Assembly (NCBI RefSeq): GCF_002019795.1 | Contig: NZ_KV917381.1 | Location: 264,001-328,000 of the forward strand | Direction: 5' to 3' | DNA length: 64,000 nt | From: Bacillus alkalicellulosilyticus | GTDB taxonomy: Bacteria > Bacillota > Bacilli > Bacillales > Bacillaceae_F | Part shown: positions 45,387-55,647 of the stretch, piece after piece | Layout of the letters: every line of letters starts with the position of its first letter | Position numbering within the stretch: position 1 is the stretch's first letter | Notes under the pieces: model-generated | The model's input: the letters and a program-made list of their open reading frames with translations, nothing else | The model's database searches: none | Told to the model about the DNA's origin: nothing | Program-made: the position numbers and the translations under genes

Positions 45387-46243
45387 GAACATGGAGAGTA
45401 GGAACTGTTTCAATGAGTGCTTCACTCATTTTATTAGGAATCGTACTATTTGTATCGCAATGGCAGGGTTTTGATATATACCAAATATTAATATCGTGGT
45501 GGCCTTTGTTGTGTATTGTGCTTGGAATTGAAATATTGGTTTATTTATTTCTTTCCAAACAAGAACAGCCTATTTTAAAATATGATTTTCTTAGTATATT
45601 CTTTATTGGCATTATAGGGACTGTTGCTTTATCATTTATGCTTTTATCAATGTCTGGAATTTTACCAGAAGTAAAAGCGGCCGTTGCTGCACATGAAAAA
45701 ACATATACACTACCTGAAGTGAACGAAAACCTCGGACCTTCAATTGAGAGAATTGTACTGGATGTAAAACAGCAGCACGTTCACATTGAAAGTGGAACGA
45801 CACAACAATTAAAAGTGTTTGGGACGTACCGAACTCAAATGGTAGAAGAAGAGAATGCGATTACGCAAGAGGATTTTATTTCACTAGTTAAGAGCGGAGA
45901 TACATTATATGTGACTTTAAAAGAATTACCGCGAAAAATTGGTGTGTTCTCGACCTATTCAAGTATGACACCAACCATTGTTGTCCCAAATACGCTGAAA
46001 GTAGAAATTCGGAATACCCATGGTACTGTTGATTTGTTCCCAGGTCAGCTTCAAAATGAGTGGAGTGTATGGCAAAGCGAGGATGTCATGATATACCTTG
46101 ATGAGACAAGCGATGTATCTCTTACTTCGCGTATGGACGAAGGTGAAGAACTACAAAAACTGTATGAAACAGGAGAGGGTACATATCGTATTGTTGTATA
46201 TAACAGTAATTATGTAGACTTTGTATCTACTGGGAAAAAGTAA
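45383..46243 (+). CDS. membrane protein with C-terminal toastrack-like (DUF4097/LiaF-like) domain
   Basis: This 286-residue protein has about four N-terminal helices (residues 8-100; WWPLLCIVLGIEILVYL is like the LiaF/DUF5668 helix pair) followed by an extracellular beta-rich domain (about 118-286) with repeated short strands, like the DUF4097 toastrack fold. Such proteins sit in LiaFSR-type envelope stress modules. It overlaps the preceding gene by four bases and is last of the sigma operon. The fold call is from layout only. Confidence 0.65.
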   Translation: MRTWRVGTVSMSASLILLGIVLFVSQWQGFDIYQILISWWPLLCIVLGIEILVYLFLSKQEQPILKYDFLSIFFIGIIGTVALSFMLLSMSGILPEVKAAVAAHEKTYTLPEVNENLGPSIERIVLDVKQQHVHIESGTTQQLKVFGTYRTQMVEEENAITQEDFISLVKSGDTLYVTLKELPRKIGVFSTYSSMTPTIVVPNTLKVEIRNTHGTVDLFPGQLQNEWSVWQSEDVMIYLDETSDVSLTSRMDEGEELQKLYETGEGTYRIVVYNSNYVDFVSTGKK

Positions 46244-46253
46244 ATAGTAACGT

Positions 46254-46283
46254 GACAAACACTTATTGTGTTTGTCTTTTTTT
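46254..46283 (+). terminator. terminator of the ECF operon
   Basis: GACAAACAC pairs with GTGTTTGTC across TTATT, then seven T. Confidence 0.92.
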
Positions 46284-46412
46284 GTGTCTGAAATTAATTT
46301 CAACTTAAAATAAACTGTATTACACTTAAATGAAGATTTTTTGAAACAGAAACGATTTAATTGTGAATATTCATCGAACATATTTGTTTTTGGGCATGTT
46401 TCAACACAAAAG

Positions 46413-46428
46413 TGTGATTTAGATCACA
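46413..46428 (+). promoter_or_regulatory. Fnr binding site before pflB
   Basis: TGTGATTTAGATCACA is an exact match to the Bacillus Fnr consensus TGTGA-N6-TCACA. TTATAC at 46454-46459 is a likely -10, placing the site about 45 bases before the transcript start, as needed for activation. Confidence 0.85.
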
Positions 46429-46507
46429 CTTGTTTATTTGTCTCCGTGTTACGTTATACGTAGATAAAAAACAATTAATTTTAGCTTCTATATAGGAGGT
46501 AATCGAA

Positions 46508-48736
46508 ATGAAAGCATGGGAAGGTTTTAAAGAAGGAAATTGGAAAAGCACAGTCGATGTTAGGGATTTTATTAATCTAAACTATACACTGTTCAATGGT
46601 TCAAGTGATTTTTTAGAAGGACCAACAGAAAATACAAATGCATTGTGGAAACAAGTCATGGGGCTTACAACAGAAGAGCGACAAAAGGGTGGCATGTGGG
46701 ACATGGACACGAAGGTTGTATCTACAATAACTTCTCATGCTCCTGGTTACCTTAATAAGGAAATAGAGCAAATCGTCGGAGTTCAAACGGATAAACCATT
46801 CAAGCGTTCATTGCAACCTTTTGGTGGAATTCGAATGGCAAAAGCAGCATGTGAGTCATATGGCTATGAGCTTGATCCAGAAGTAGAAGAAATTTTTACA
46901 AAATATCGTAAAACACACAATGAAGGCGTTTTTGATGCTTATACTCCAGAAATGAAGGCAGCAAGACGCGCTGGTATTATCACGGGTCTTCCTGATGCAT
47001 ATGGTCGTGGAAGAATCATTGGTGACTACCGTCGTGTAGCTCTTTATGGGGTCGACTTCTTGATTGCCGAAAAACAAAAAGACTACAACCTTATTGGCAA
47101 TGGTGTTATGTCTGAAGAAGTCATGCGTGAGCGCGAGGAAACATCAGAACAAATAAAAGCACTTAAAGAATTAAAACAACTAGCAAGTTCTTACGGCTTT
47201 GACATTTCAGGACCTGCTCAAAATGCGAAAGAAGCGTTCCAGTGGCTATACTTCGGTTACTTAGCGGCGATTAAAGAGCAAAACGGAGCTGCAATGAGCC
47301 TTGGTCGTGTCTCTACCTTCTTAGATATTTACATTGAAAGAGATTTACAAGAAGGGGTTCTTACAGAGCAAGAAGCGCAAGAGTTAGTCGACCATTTTGT
47401 GATGAAGCTTCGTCTAGTGAAGTTTGCTAGAACGCCTGACTATAATGAATTATTTAGTGGAGATCCTACATGGGTTACAGAATCAATCGGAGGAATTGGC
47501 TTAGATGGTCAACCGCTTGTTACGAAAAACTCATTCCGATTCTTGCATACATTAGATAATTTAGGACCATCTCCAGAACCGAACTTAACAGTACTTTGGT
47601 CAACTCAGTTACCAGATGAGTTCAAGAAATATTGTGCATATATGTCTATTAAAACGAGTTCAATTCAATATGAAAATGATGACATTATGCGTAAAGAATA
47701 TGGCGATGACTACGGCATTGCGTGTTGTGTATCTGCAATGGCGATTGGAAAGCAAATGCAATTCTTTGGTGCACGTGCGAATTTAGCAAAAGCCCTTCTT
47801 TATGCGATTAATGGTGGAGTCGACGAAAAACAAAAGGTTCAAGTTGGACCAGCATTTGCTCCTATTACTGCAGAATACCTTGAGTATGATGAAGTGATGG
47901 AAAAGTTTGATAACGTAATGGAGTGGTTAGCGGGTCTTTACATTAACACACTAAACGTAATCCACTACATGCATGATAAATACAGTTATGAGAGAATTGA
48001 AATGGCACTTCATGACCGTGAAGTCCTTCGTACGATGGCAACAGGAATTGCGGGTCTATCTGTTGTGGCCGACTCTTTAAGTGCCATCAAACATGCAAAA
48101 GTGAAAACGATTCGTGATGAAAATGGATTAGCTGTTGATTTTGAAATCGAAGGAGAATATCCGGCTTACGGAAACAACGATAATCGTGTTGATGACATTG
48201 CAGTTGAACTTGTGAAAACATTTATGAACAAGTTGAAAAAGCATAAAACATATCGTAACTCTGTGACAACAATGTCTATCTTAACCATTACTTCAAACGT
48301 TGTGTATGGTAAGAAAACAGGAAACACGCCGGACGGACGTCGAGCTGGCGAGCCATTTGCGCCAGGGGCAAATCCATTACACGGTCGTGATAAAAAAGGT
48401 GCCCTAGCATCACTTAGCTCAGTGTCTAAGCTTCCGTACGAATACGCTATGGATGGAATTTCAAACACATTCTCTATTGTTCCAAAAGCACTAGGGAAAG
48501 AAGAAGATACGAGAATCGCCAACTTAGCTGGTATTTTAGATGGGTATGCGGAGAAAAAGGGACACCACCTGAATATTAATGTCTTTAACCGTGAAACGTT
48601 ATTAGATGCAATGGAGCGTCCTGAAGAATATCCACAGCTTACGATTCGAGTTTCAGGATATGCCGTTAACTTCATTAAGTTGACTAGAGAACAGCAAATT
48701 GATGTAATCAATCGAACATTCCACGACTCTCTTTAA
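46508..48736 (+). CDS. pflB: formate C-acetyltransferase (pyruvate formate-lyase) PflB
   Basis: PflB (742 residues) splits pyruvate with CoA to acetyl-CoA and formate in anaerobic growth. The active-site pair Cys406-Cys407 (IACCVSAM) and the glycyl radical site Gly717 in RVSGYAVNF are present. [17 protein letters not shown] and [11 protein letters not shown] are family segments. AGGAGG stands 8 bases before the ATG. Fnr box upstream and activase gene downstream fit oxygen-controlled expression. Confidence 0.97.
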   Translation: MKAWEGFKEGNWKSTVDVRDFINLNYTLFNGSSDFLEGPTENTNALWKQVMGLTTEERQKGGMWDMDTKVVSTITSHAPGYLNKEIEQIVGVQTDKPFKRSLQPFGGIRMAKAACESYGYELDPEVEEIFTKYRKTHNEGVFDAYTPEMKAARRAGIITGLPDAYGRGRIIGDYRRVALYGVDFLIAEKQKDYNLIGNGVMSEEVMREREETSEQIKALKELKQLASSYGFDISGPAQNAKEAFQWLYFGYLAAIKEQNGAAMSLGRVSTFLDIYIERDLQEGVLTEQEAQELVDHFVMKLRLVKFARTPDYNELFSGDPTWVTESIGGIGLDGQPLVTKNSFRFLHTLDNLGPSPEPNLTVLWSTQLPDEFKKYCAYMSIKTSSIQYENDDIMRKEYGDDYGIACCVSAMAIGKQMQFFGARANLAKALLYAINGGVDEKQKVQVGPAFAPITAEYLEYDEVMEKFDNVMEWLAGLYINTLNVIHYMHDKYSYERIEMALHDREVLRTMATGIAGLSVVADSLSAIKHAKVKTIRDENGLAVDFEIEGEYPAYGNNDNRVDDIAVELVKTFMNKLKKHKTYRNSVTTMSILTITSNVVYGKKTGNTPDGRRAGEPFAPGANPLHGRDKKGALASLSSVSKLPYEYAMDGISNTFSIVPKALGKEEDTRIANLAGILDGYAEKKGHHLNINVFNRETLLDAMERPEEYPQLTIRVSGYAVNFIKLTREQQIDVINRTFHDSL

Positions 48737-48742
48737 TAATAC

Positions 48743-48766
48743 CGGCGACTCATTCGTGGGTCGCCG
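48743..48766 (+). other. hairpin between pflB and pflA
   Basis: CGGCGAC pairs with GTCGCCG across ten bases, without a T run. It may protect or separate the two messages rather than end transcription. Confidence 0.6.
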
Positions 48767-48812
48767 AACTAACATCTAAGAATAATGCTTTACAAACAAA
48801 GGATGGGTAACG

Positions 48813-49568
48813 ATGAAAATAAAAACACAAATTCATTCAATTGAATCATGCGGAACAGTAGATGGTCCAGGGTTACGCTATGTGATTTTTACACAAGGGT
48901 GCCTGTTGCGATGCCAATATTGTCACAATCCAGATACATGGGAGATAGGAGCAGGGAAGGCAGTACAAGTCAAAGAGATTATAGAAGATATTAAAGACTA
49001 CCTTCCTTTTATGAAAGCTTCTAATGGAGGAGTTACGGTAAGTGGAGGAGAACCGCTATTACACTTAGATTTCTTACTAGAGCTTTTTAAAGAATGTAAG
49101 AAATTAGGGATTCATACGACAATTGATAGCTCAGGCGGCTGTTTTTCAACTAGCGAAAAATTTCTTGTACCGTTTAACGAATTGCTTGAATATACGGACC
49201 TCATTCTTTTAGATGTAAAGCATATCGACGATGATAAACATAAGGCGTTAACGATGGTATCCAACAAACATATTCTTGAAATGGCTGCTTATTTATCAGA
49301 AAAGGGTCAGCCGGTTTGGATCCGTCACGTGTTAGTTCCAGGCATTTCAGATGATAAACATGACTTGCAAAACCTTGCTAATTTTATTGGCACTCTTACA
49401 AATGTTGAGAAAATTGAAGTTCTTCCATATCACAAATTAGGGATGTACAAATGGGAGAGTCTCGGACTTAATTATCAACTAAAAGACGTAGAGCCACCAA
49501 CGGAAGAAGCGGTAGAGGAAGCGACACAAATCTTAAATGGAGCTCTCACTGTAAAGGCAAACGAGTAA
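48813..49568 (+). CDS. pflA: pyruvate formate-lyase activating enzyme PflA
   Basis: PflA (251 residues) is a radical SAM enzyme that makes the glycyl radical on PflB. The 4Fe-4S cysteines are Cys30, Cys34 and Cys37 (GCLLRCQYC), with [13 protein letters not shown] (SAM-binding GGE) near 70-82. It follows pflB by 76 bases including a hairpin; GGATGGG precedes the ATG. Confidence 0.96.
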   Translation: MKIKTQIHSIESCGTVDGPGLRYVIFTQGCLLRCQYCHNPDTWEIGAGKAVQVKEIIEDIKDYLPFMKASNGGVTVSGGEPLLHLDFLLELFKECKKLGIHTTIDSSGGCFSTSEKFLVPFNELLEYTDLILLDVKHIDDDKHKALTMVSNKHILEMAAYLSEKGQPVWIRHVLVPGISDDKHDLQNLANFIGTLTNVEKIEVLPYHKLGMYKWESLGLNYQLKDVEPPTEEAVEEATQILNGALTVKANE

Positions 49569-49585
49569 TCGTTTGTCTTTTTTCT
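49556..49585 (+). terminator. terminator after pflA
   Basis: GGCAAACGA and TCGTTTGTC pair around GTAA, followed by TTTTTTC. The stem includes the pflA stop codon. Confidence 0.85.
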
Positions 49586-49608
49586 TTGGATGTAGATTTA
49601 TGCAAGGT

Positions 49609-49738
49609 CTGGAAGGCCAAAAAAGAAAGGGAGGCCGTGAGAAGAGTCCGAGCAGAGTGTCTGGAAGGCCAAAAGAGGAGCGGAGGTGGTGCGAAGAGTC
49701 CGAGCAAAGGGTGTGGAAGGCCGAAAGAGGAACCATGA
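49609..49738. repeat. tandem 52-bp repeat, 2.5 units
   Basis: Units start at 49609, 49661 and 49713 with TGGAAGGCC. They share GAAGAGTCCGAGCA near the end; the middle reads GGGAGGCCGTGA or CGGAGGTGGTGC. Short open frames on both strands cross it but change between units. It lies between pflA and rlmD. Confidence 0.88.
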
Positions 49739-49855
49739 ACGCCGTAACTGTACTTGGAAAAATGCTAGACGACCGTTTGCTAGTGCTGCTTTTTCTTTTT
49801 CCACAATAATATGCTAAGATCATAAGCAAACATGTCCAAGAGAAGGAAGAAGTAA

Positions 49856-51232
49856 ATGAGCAAACAGCCTAAAACACCAGTTCAAAAAAATGAAATAGTA
49901 GAAGTTACTATAGAAGATATGACTCATGAAGGTGCTGGAGTCGCGAAAGTGAATGGTTATGCCTTGTTTATCCCAAAAGCGATACCTGGGGAGCGAGTGA
50001 AAATTAAAGTTGTTAAAGCAAACAAAGGGTATGGATTCGGCCGACTCCTCGAGCATTTAGAAATGAGTGCAGACCGAGTGGAACCGCCATGTCCAATCTA
50101 TCATCAATGTGGAGGTTGCCAGCTTCAGCATATGAGTTATGAAAGTCAATTAAAAGTAAAACAAAAGCAAGTGAAGGATGTGCTTGAACGAATAGGAAAG
50201 GTAACTGATGTTACGGTGCACCCTACAATGGGGATGTCTGATCCTTGGCGCTATCGAAACAAAGCGCAAGTTCCTGTTGCTGACCGTGAAGGGGGACTTG
50301 TTGCAGGATTTTATCAGGAAAGAAGCCACGAAATTATTGATATGGAAGAATGTCTAATCCAACAGCAAGCCAACGATGATGTCGTACAAGCAGTCAAAAA
50401 AATAGCACAAGAGAACGGGTTACGTGGTTATGATGAAAAGAGCCATCGAGGCACATTGAGGCACGTGGTGGCACGATACGGGCTCATGACAGGAGAAGTG
50501 ATGGTTGTTCTAGTCACAAGAACAGAAGAGTTACCGAATAAACAACGAATTGTAGAGCAAATCCAAGCACAGCTTCCTAAAGTGAAATCAATCGTACAAA
50601 ACATCAATTCAAAACGGACCAACGTAATTTTTGGTGAGAAAACAAAAGTTCTTTGGGGAGAAGAATACATATATGATTCGATTGGTGATGTGAAATTTGC
50701 GATTTCTGCTCGTTCGTTTTATCAAGTAAATCCAAAACAAACAAAAGTCCTTTATGATAAAGCGCTTGAATACGCGAATTTATCAGGAAGCGAACAAGTC
50801 ATAGATGCCTATTGTGGAATCGGTACCATTTCGCTATTTCTTGCTCAAAAGGCAAAACATGTATACGGGGTAGAAATTGTACCTGAAGCAATTGATGATG
50901 CCAAGAGAAATGCTAAGCTCAATCATATCACCAATGCAACATTTGCCGTTGGAGAAGCCGAAAAAGTTATTCCGTGGTGGCACGCTCAAGGAATTCGAGC
51001 AGATGTGATTGTAGTCGATCCACCACGAAAAGGCTGTGACGAGGCACTGTTGAAAACCATTATAGCAATGAAGCCCAAGAGAGTCGTGTATGTGTCTTGT
51101 AACCCTGCAACGTTAGCAAGAGACTTGCGAATGCTTGAAGACGGAGGATTTAAGACACAAGAGGTACAACCGGTAGACATGTTTCCTCATACATCTCATG
51201 TCGAGACAGTCGTTTGGCTGGTACGAAACTAA
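49856..51232 (+). CDS. rlmD: 23S rRNA (uracil-5-)-methyltransferase RlmD/RlmCD
   Basis: This 458-residue TrmA/RlmD-family enzyme makes 5-methyluridine in 23S rRNA; the B. subtilis counterpart YefA (RlmCD) modifies both U747 and U1939. A TRAM domain (about 10-68) is followed by 4Fe-4S cysteines Cys79, Cys85 and Cys88 ([10 protein letters not shown]), then the SAM fold with [16 protein letters not shown] and DPPRKGCDE. The nucleophile is Cys415 in [18 protein letters not shown] precedes the ATG. Confidence 0.95.
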   Translation: MSKQPKTPVQKNEIVEVTIEDMTHEGAGVAKVNGYALFIPKAIPGERVKIKVVKANKGYGFGRLLEHLEMSADRVEPPCPIYHQCGGCQLQHMSYESQLKVKQKQVKDVLERIGKVTDVTVHPTMGMSDPWRYRNKAQVPVADREGGLVAGFYQERSHEIIDMEECLIQQQANDDVVQAVKKIAQENGLRGYDEKSHRGTLRHVVARYGLMTGEVMVVLVTRTEELPNKQRIVEQIQAQLPKVKSIVQNINSKRTNVIFGEKTKVLWGEEYIYDSIGDVKFAISARSFYQVNPKQTKVLYDKALEYANLSGSEQVIDAYCGIGTISLFLAQKAKHVYGVEIVPEAIDDAKRNAKLNHITNATFAVGEAEKVIPWWHAQGIRADVIVVDPPRKGCDEALLKTIIAMKPKRVVYVSCNPATLARDLRMLEDGGFKTQEVQPVDMFPHTSHVETVVWLVRN

Positions 51233-51262
51233 AAAAGATAATAAAGGAAAGGTAGGTGTATT

Positions 51263-51640
51263 ATGGTTTTAGCGATTGTAAGTGGAGTTGTATTATATAT
51301 GATAAGTGGAATGATTTATTATTCTATTCTAGGTAATCGGTGGGTAGACTTGCTAAATATTAAGCCGGAACAACCTAATTATGGGTTGCTCACTTTAGTT
51401 ACAGTACTAACTTCGACGGCATTGTACGGTGTGCTTAGGCTGTCGCAAGCAGAGACGTTGCTCGAAGGAGCATTAGTTGGTGGGGGAGTTGGACTGATAG
51501 TAGCTCTTGCCTATGCAAAGGACTTTATATTTGGATTAGGAATAAATAGTAAAAATTCATTATCTATTTATTTCATTGCTGTCGGATATCATTTAATTGC
51601 ATTAACGATTATTGGTGCCGTAATGATGTTTTTTATATAG
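51263..51640 (+). CDS. DUF1761-like four-helix membrane protein
   Basis: This 125-residue protein has four predicted membrane helices (about 1-22, 42-60, 66-84, 98-124). GMIYYSILGNRWVDLLNI is like the start of the DUF1761 family; the match is from memory. The role is unknown. AAAGGTAGG lies before the ATG at 51263, 30 bases after rlmD, so it may share its transcript. Confidence 0.7.
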   Translation: MVLAIVSGVVLYMISGMIYYSILGNRWVDLLNIKPEQPNYGLLTLVTVLTSTALYGVLRLSQAETLLEGALVGGGVGLIVALAYAKDFIFGLGINSKNSLSIYFIAVGYHLIALTIIGAVMMFFI

Positions 51641-51646
51641 ATAAAT

Positions 51647-51673
51647 CGGGTGCTGCTTGTGGCACCACCCGAA
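51647..51673. repeat. inverted repeat with GTGGCACCAC core
   Basis: TCGGGTGCTGC pairs with GGCACCACCCGA around TTGT. No T run on the plus strand. It shares GTGGCACCAC with the palindrome at 52338. Confidence 0.6.
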
Positions 51674-51779
51674 AAAAATCCTTTAATGTTTATGAACTAA
51701 AGATCATAATATGTAATAATATAACAATTTTATCCTGAAAATGTTATATCGTTTGAATCCAAAACTAGGGGGGAATTGT

Positions 51780-52268
51780 GTGTCAGAAAATAATGAAGTG
51801 GTACATGAGCAAGTCGAAGAGCCAAAGGTAAAAGTTGAAAAGCCTAGAGTTAAAATTGAAAGAAAAGAAGGAGAGCCAACAGCAGCGTTTAAGGGAGCGT
51901 CTTGGGCTGCACTGACGTTAGGAGTTGGGGCTTATCTTATTGGTTTGTTCAATGCTTCCATGGAGTTGAATGAAAAAGGATATTATTTTGCAATCTTAAT
52001 TTTTGGTTTATATGCATCCGTATCTTTACAGAAGGCGGTAAGGGATAGAGATGAAGGGATCCCGGTCACGGGTATTTATTATGGGATTAGTTGGTTTGCC
52101 TTAATTGTTGCCATTTCATTAATGGCGATAGGGTTATATAATGCCGGAAGTATTATCTTAAGTGAAAAAGGGTTTTATGGTATGGCATTTGTTCTAAGTT
52201 TATTCGCAGCCATAACCGTTCAGAAAAACATACGCGATACACAACGAGCCCGAGAGATAGATTTATAG
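51780..52268 (+). CDS. YiaA/YiaB family inner membrane protein
   Basis: This 162-residue protein has a charged, Lys/Glu-rich N-terminus (about 1-40; VKVEKPRVKIERKEGEP) and two copies of the YiaAB two-helix unit. GASWAALTLGVGAYLIGLFN with LNEKGYYFAILIFGLYAS is copy 1; ISWFALIVAISLMAIGLYN with LSEKGFYGMAFVLSLFAA is copy 2. GTG at 51780 is chosen for the AGGGGGG site upstream; the longer frame from 51741 lacks one. Role unknown. Confidence 0.85.
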   Translation: MSENNEVVHEQVEEPKVKVEKPRVKIERKEGEPTAAFKGASWAALTLGVGAYLIGLFNASMELNEKGYYFAILIFGLYASVSLQKAVRDRDEGIPVTGIYYGISWFALIVAISLMAIGLYNAGSIILSEKGFYGMAFVLSLFAAITVQKNIRDTQRAREIDL

Positions 52269-52337
52269 AACAAGAACTATATGAGCACTGCATAAATTTG
52301 TGGTGCTCTTTCTTTTTCAGGAAGTGACAAATTTCGG

Positions 52338-52354
52338 GTGGTGCCAGGCACCAC
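52338..52354. repeat. palindrome GTGGTGCCAGGCACCAC
   Basis: A perfect 8-bp inverted repeat with one central base, in the gap before the c-di-GMP gene. The same core appears at 51647-51673. Confidence 0.6.
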
Positions 52355-52527
52355 ACGACCGTTATAAATGGGCATTAAGTCTCATATATAGGTACAAAGA
52401 TTCAGGAAAAACAAAATTGAATTATTTTAATTCAAAGAGTCTTAGTATATACTAAAGAGTAATAAGAGAAATTGTCGAAGATACTAATTAGTTTATTATA
52501 TTAAGAACATTTGAGGGGTTAAAGAAT

Positions 52528-55500
52528 ATGAGCATAAACAAACGTGTTAGTTTACTAACTCCCTATTTAGATGGTGATTATTACGGGCGGATTTTCTTTG
52601 AATTATTGCAAGAAGCAAACAGTCATAATTCTACTATAATAACAATTCAGGCGAGAGCAAGTGGGAAAAATCCAGTTCCATTTAATTATCCAGTTAGCAC
52701 TATGGAAACAGATGGCTGGTTGCTGATGACGAATCCACAATCTGTCTTACCGATTGCTCCTGAATTACTCGAAAAGATTGAATCGACAGGCAAACCGGTA
52801 GTTACTATTGGGTATACAGAGAATTCTATTAAATGTCATTCAGTGATTATAGATAATTGCGAAGCAACGAAGGAAGCAATCCTTCACTTAATACGGGACC
52901 ACGGCCATAGAAAGATTGCGTTTGTCGGAAATAAAGAAGAGCATTTGGATTTGATTGAACGCTTTGAAGGATATTTGAAAGCGCTTGCGGAGTGTGATAT
53001 CCCTTATGACGAGAGTCTGGTGTTTCATGCTAGCGATGCTCTACGAAAGGGTGGGTATCATGCAGCTGAAGCTATGCTGGCAAGCGAGATGGATTTTACA
53101 GCCGTTTTCGCGTCTACGGATTTAAACGCACTCGCTGTAATGGAGAAGTTGCAAGAAGCTGGATATAAAGTACCTGATAATATTGCAGTAATTGGGTTTG
53201 ACGACTTAGATGTTGCTTCAAGCTCAACACCTTCATTAACGACAATACGCCAACCCTTTGATGATTTGGCACGTAGTAGCTTTGATGTACTACGTCAATT
53301 AATTAATGGTAGCGTATTTGATGAACCCGTTATTAAGATACAAACCGAGTTAATAACACGTGAATCTTGTGGGTGTCATATTCAAATGTCAACACAGCCA
53401 GTTGATGTACAAAAACAATTAATTGAATCGAACTTAAATCTAGATAATATTTTAAAACGTTATGATGACTTCGTTTACAGTTGGGCTTCTGCAACAAGGG
53501 AGAAAAGCTTTGATTTTTCAAATATGTTTGGCCAAAAAGGTCGTTGGGGAGTTTTGGCGCTATGGGATAAGAATGAAGCGGACCAAAAAAAGACTTTGGT
53601 AGTTTCGCAAGCATTTAGTGAAGATACTGATAAGATTCCGCCTCTTGGAATGCATATTCCGATAGAGCAATTCCCTCCAATGGAGTGGATTCCTAAACTA
53701 AGAGATAATGACTTTGTCCGTGTTCAATCTATAAGAAATGAGCGAGGAGATTGGGGATTTATCGCTATTGTTGCTCCAATAGATGATCTTATCTTTATTT
53801 CTGCAGCCGATATTACCCAAGTTAGTTTTACTGTTTCTGCTGCATCCCTGGAACGAGATGAGTTATTTGAAAAAATTGAATCAATTGCAGAGCAACTTGA
53901 GATAGTATCTAGGACTACAAATGATGGAATATGGGATTGGGATTCGAATACGGATAATATCCAATGGAACGTTCGAAGCCTTGATATTTTTAATGCTATT
54001 GGGGAAGAACTACCAACAGATTCTAACTCTTTTCTAAAGCTCATTCATCCAAAAGATGCAGAACGAGTGAAGGAGGCTTTTAGAGCGAACAACGACCAAA
54101 GTACGGTGTTGAAAACGGAATGTCGAATTTGTGGTAGGAATGGCAAAAAATTATGGGTTTATATAACGGGGGATTCCATTTCCAATAAATCAGGTTCCTC
54201 AGTACGAATAATTGGTACCGTAACTAATATCTCTGAGAAAAAACGTGCAGAAGAACAAATAAAATACTTGGCGTTTCATGATGGACTAACAGGGCTTCCA
54301 AACCGACAGTTGTTACATGAGCGAATGAGAGTTCAAATTGAACAAGCAAAAAATAACAATAGTAAACTTGGTATTTTCTTAATTGACTTAGATAGATTTA
54401 AGGTAATTAATGATACGCTTGGTCATCAAGCGGGAGACGTCCTGATCCAACAGGTTGCGCGTCTATTAGAAAGTACAGTCGTTTCTTCAACCTTTATATC
54501 TAATGTTAGTAGAGAAAAAATAACGGTATCGAGATTAGGTGGAGATGAATTCGTTATACTGGTAACTGATATTTACGATGTAGATGAATTACAGTTACTT
54601 GGAAATAGTATTGTCCAAAAATTTTTAGAACCATTTTTTATTCAAAATCAAGAAGTTTTTACAACGGCTAGTATTGGGCTAAGTGTCTACCCAGACAACG
54701 GTCTAAATATTGATGAACTTCTTCGTTGTGCAGATATGGCAATGTACAGGGCGAAAGAAAATGGGAAAAATCAATGGGAAATATACTCTCCAGATATTAA
54801 TTCACGTACGTTGGAGCGGTTTACGATGGAGAATCTGCTTCGTAAAGCATTAGAACGTGATGAGTTCATACTACATTACCAACCCCAATACCATGTAAGT
54901 GATAAGAGAATATATGGTATGGAAGCTTTAGTTAGGTGGATGTCTCCAGACCGTGGAATGATTTCGCCAGCTGAATTAATACCGCTTGCCGAGGAGACAG
55001 GGCTAATTATTCCTATAGGGTATTGGATTTTAAAAGAAGCGTGTAAACAAACGAAATATTGGTTGGACCAAGGGCATCTTCCTGTGCTTATTTCTGTAAA
55101 TATTTCAGCAAGGCAGTTACAGGAGAAGGATTTCGTCGAATGTGTAAAACAGATTCTTGAAGAAACTGCATTGCCGCCTCAATATTTATGTCTTGAAATA
55201 ACAGAGAGTGCGGCCATAAAAAATATGGAAAATAGTAATAGCATGCTGAGCGAACTCGATAAGGTAGGAATTAAAATTGCAATTGATGATTTCGGGACAG
55301 GTTATTCTTCATTGGCAATGCTAAGGCAATTACCTATCAACATTGTAAAAATTGACAGCTCCTTTATAAGAGACATGGATATGGATAGAGATGATGCTGC
55401 TATTGTTAAAGCAATAATCGCTATGGCTCATTCCTTAGAATTAACGGTCACTGCTGAAGGGGTAGAAACAGAGGAACAGCGAAAAATATTATCTAACGAA

Positions 55501-55593
55501 AAATGTGATTATATGCAAGGTTACTTATTAAATAAGCCTCTTCCATCAGACCTTGCTGAGGAAGTTCTAAAAATGCAGACAATCAAACAATAG
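52528..55593 (+). CDS. LacI-type sensor / PAS / GGDEF / EAL protein
   Basis: This 1021-residue soluble protein lacks membrane helices and signal peptide. Residues 1-290 are a LacI/PBP1-type ligand domain with no helix-turn-helix (RVSLLTPYLDGDYYG, HGHRKIAFVGN, AVIGFDDLDVASSS, TTIRQPFDDLA). A middle stretch (about 290-445) may be GAF-like. PAS (about 460-575), then GGDEF with intact GGDEF at 671-675; the upstream I-site position reads REKI instead of RxxD, so product inhibition there is unlikely. EAL at 799-801, with LEITES, IDDFGTGYSS and TAEGVETEEQ, looks active. It probably makes or breaks c-di-GMP in response to a cytosolic small molecule. Confidence 0.92.
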   Translation: MSINKRVSLLTPYLDGDYYGRIFFELLQEANSHNSTIITIQARASGKNPVPFNYPVSTMETDGWLLMTNPQSVLPIAPELLEKIESTGKPVVTIGYTENSIKCHSVIIDNCEATKEAILHLIRDHGHRKIAFVGNKEEHLDLIERFEGYLKALAECDIPYDESLVFHASDALRKGGYHAAEAMLASEMDFTAVFASTDLNALAVMEKLQEAGYKVPDNIAVIGFDDLDVASSSTPSLTTIRQPFDDLARSSFDVLRQLINGSVFDEPVIKIQTELITRESCGCHIQMSTQPVDVQKQLIESNLNLDNILKRYDDFVYSWASATREKSFDFSNMFGQKGRWGVLALWDKNEADQKKTLVVSQAFSEDTDKIPPLGMHIPIEQFPPMEWIPKLRDNDFVRVQSIRNERGDWGFIAIVAPIDDLIFISAADITQVSFTVSAASLERDELFEKIESIAEQLEIVSRTTNDGIWDWDSNTDNIQWNVRSLDIFNAIGEELPTDSNSFLKLIHPKDAERVKEAFRANNDQSTVLKTECRICGRNGKKLWVYITGDSISNKSGSSVRIIGTVTNISEKKRAEEQIKYLAFHDGLTGLPNRQLLHERMRVQIEQAKNNNSKLGIFLIDLDRFKVINDTLGHQAGDVLIQQVARLLESTVVSSTFISNVSREKITVSRLGGDEFVILVTDIYDVDELQLLGNSIVQKFLEPFFIQNQEVFTTASIGLSVYPDNGLNIDELLRCADMAMYRAKENGKNQWEIYSPDINSRTLERFTMENLLRKALERDEFILHYQPQYHVSDKRIYGMEALVRWMSPDRGMISPAELIPLAEETGLIIPIGYWILKEACKQTKYWLDQGHLPVLISVNISARQLQEKDFVECVKQILEETALPPQYLCLEITESAAIKNMENSNSMLSELDKVGIKIAIDDFGTGYSSLAMLRQLPINIVKIDSSFIRDMDMDRDDAAIVKAIIAMAHSLELTVTAEGVETEEQRKILSNEKCDYMQGYLLNKPLPSDLAEEVLKMQTIKQ

Positions 55594-55647
55594 TACAGCC
55601 TATTTCATGTATAATAAAGGGAACATTTTTTAGGATTGAGGGCGCTT

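Noticed and set aside
48166-48711. 181-residue frame antisense to pflB
   Set aside because: It is a frame shadow of a highly conserved gene on the plus strand; no ribosome site or family motif.
49533-49829. Short frames on both strands across the 52-bp repeats
   Set aside because: Repeated residues (SDSSH and similar) come from the DNA repeat; frames differ between units and lack ribosome sites.
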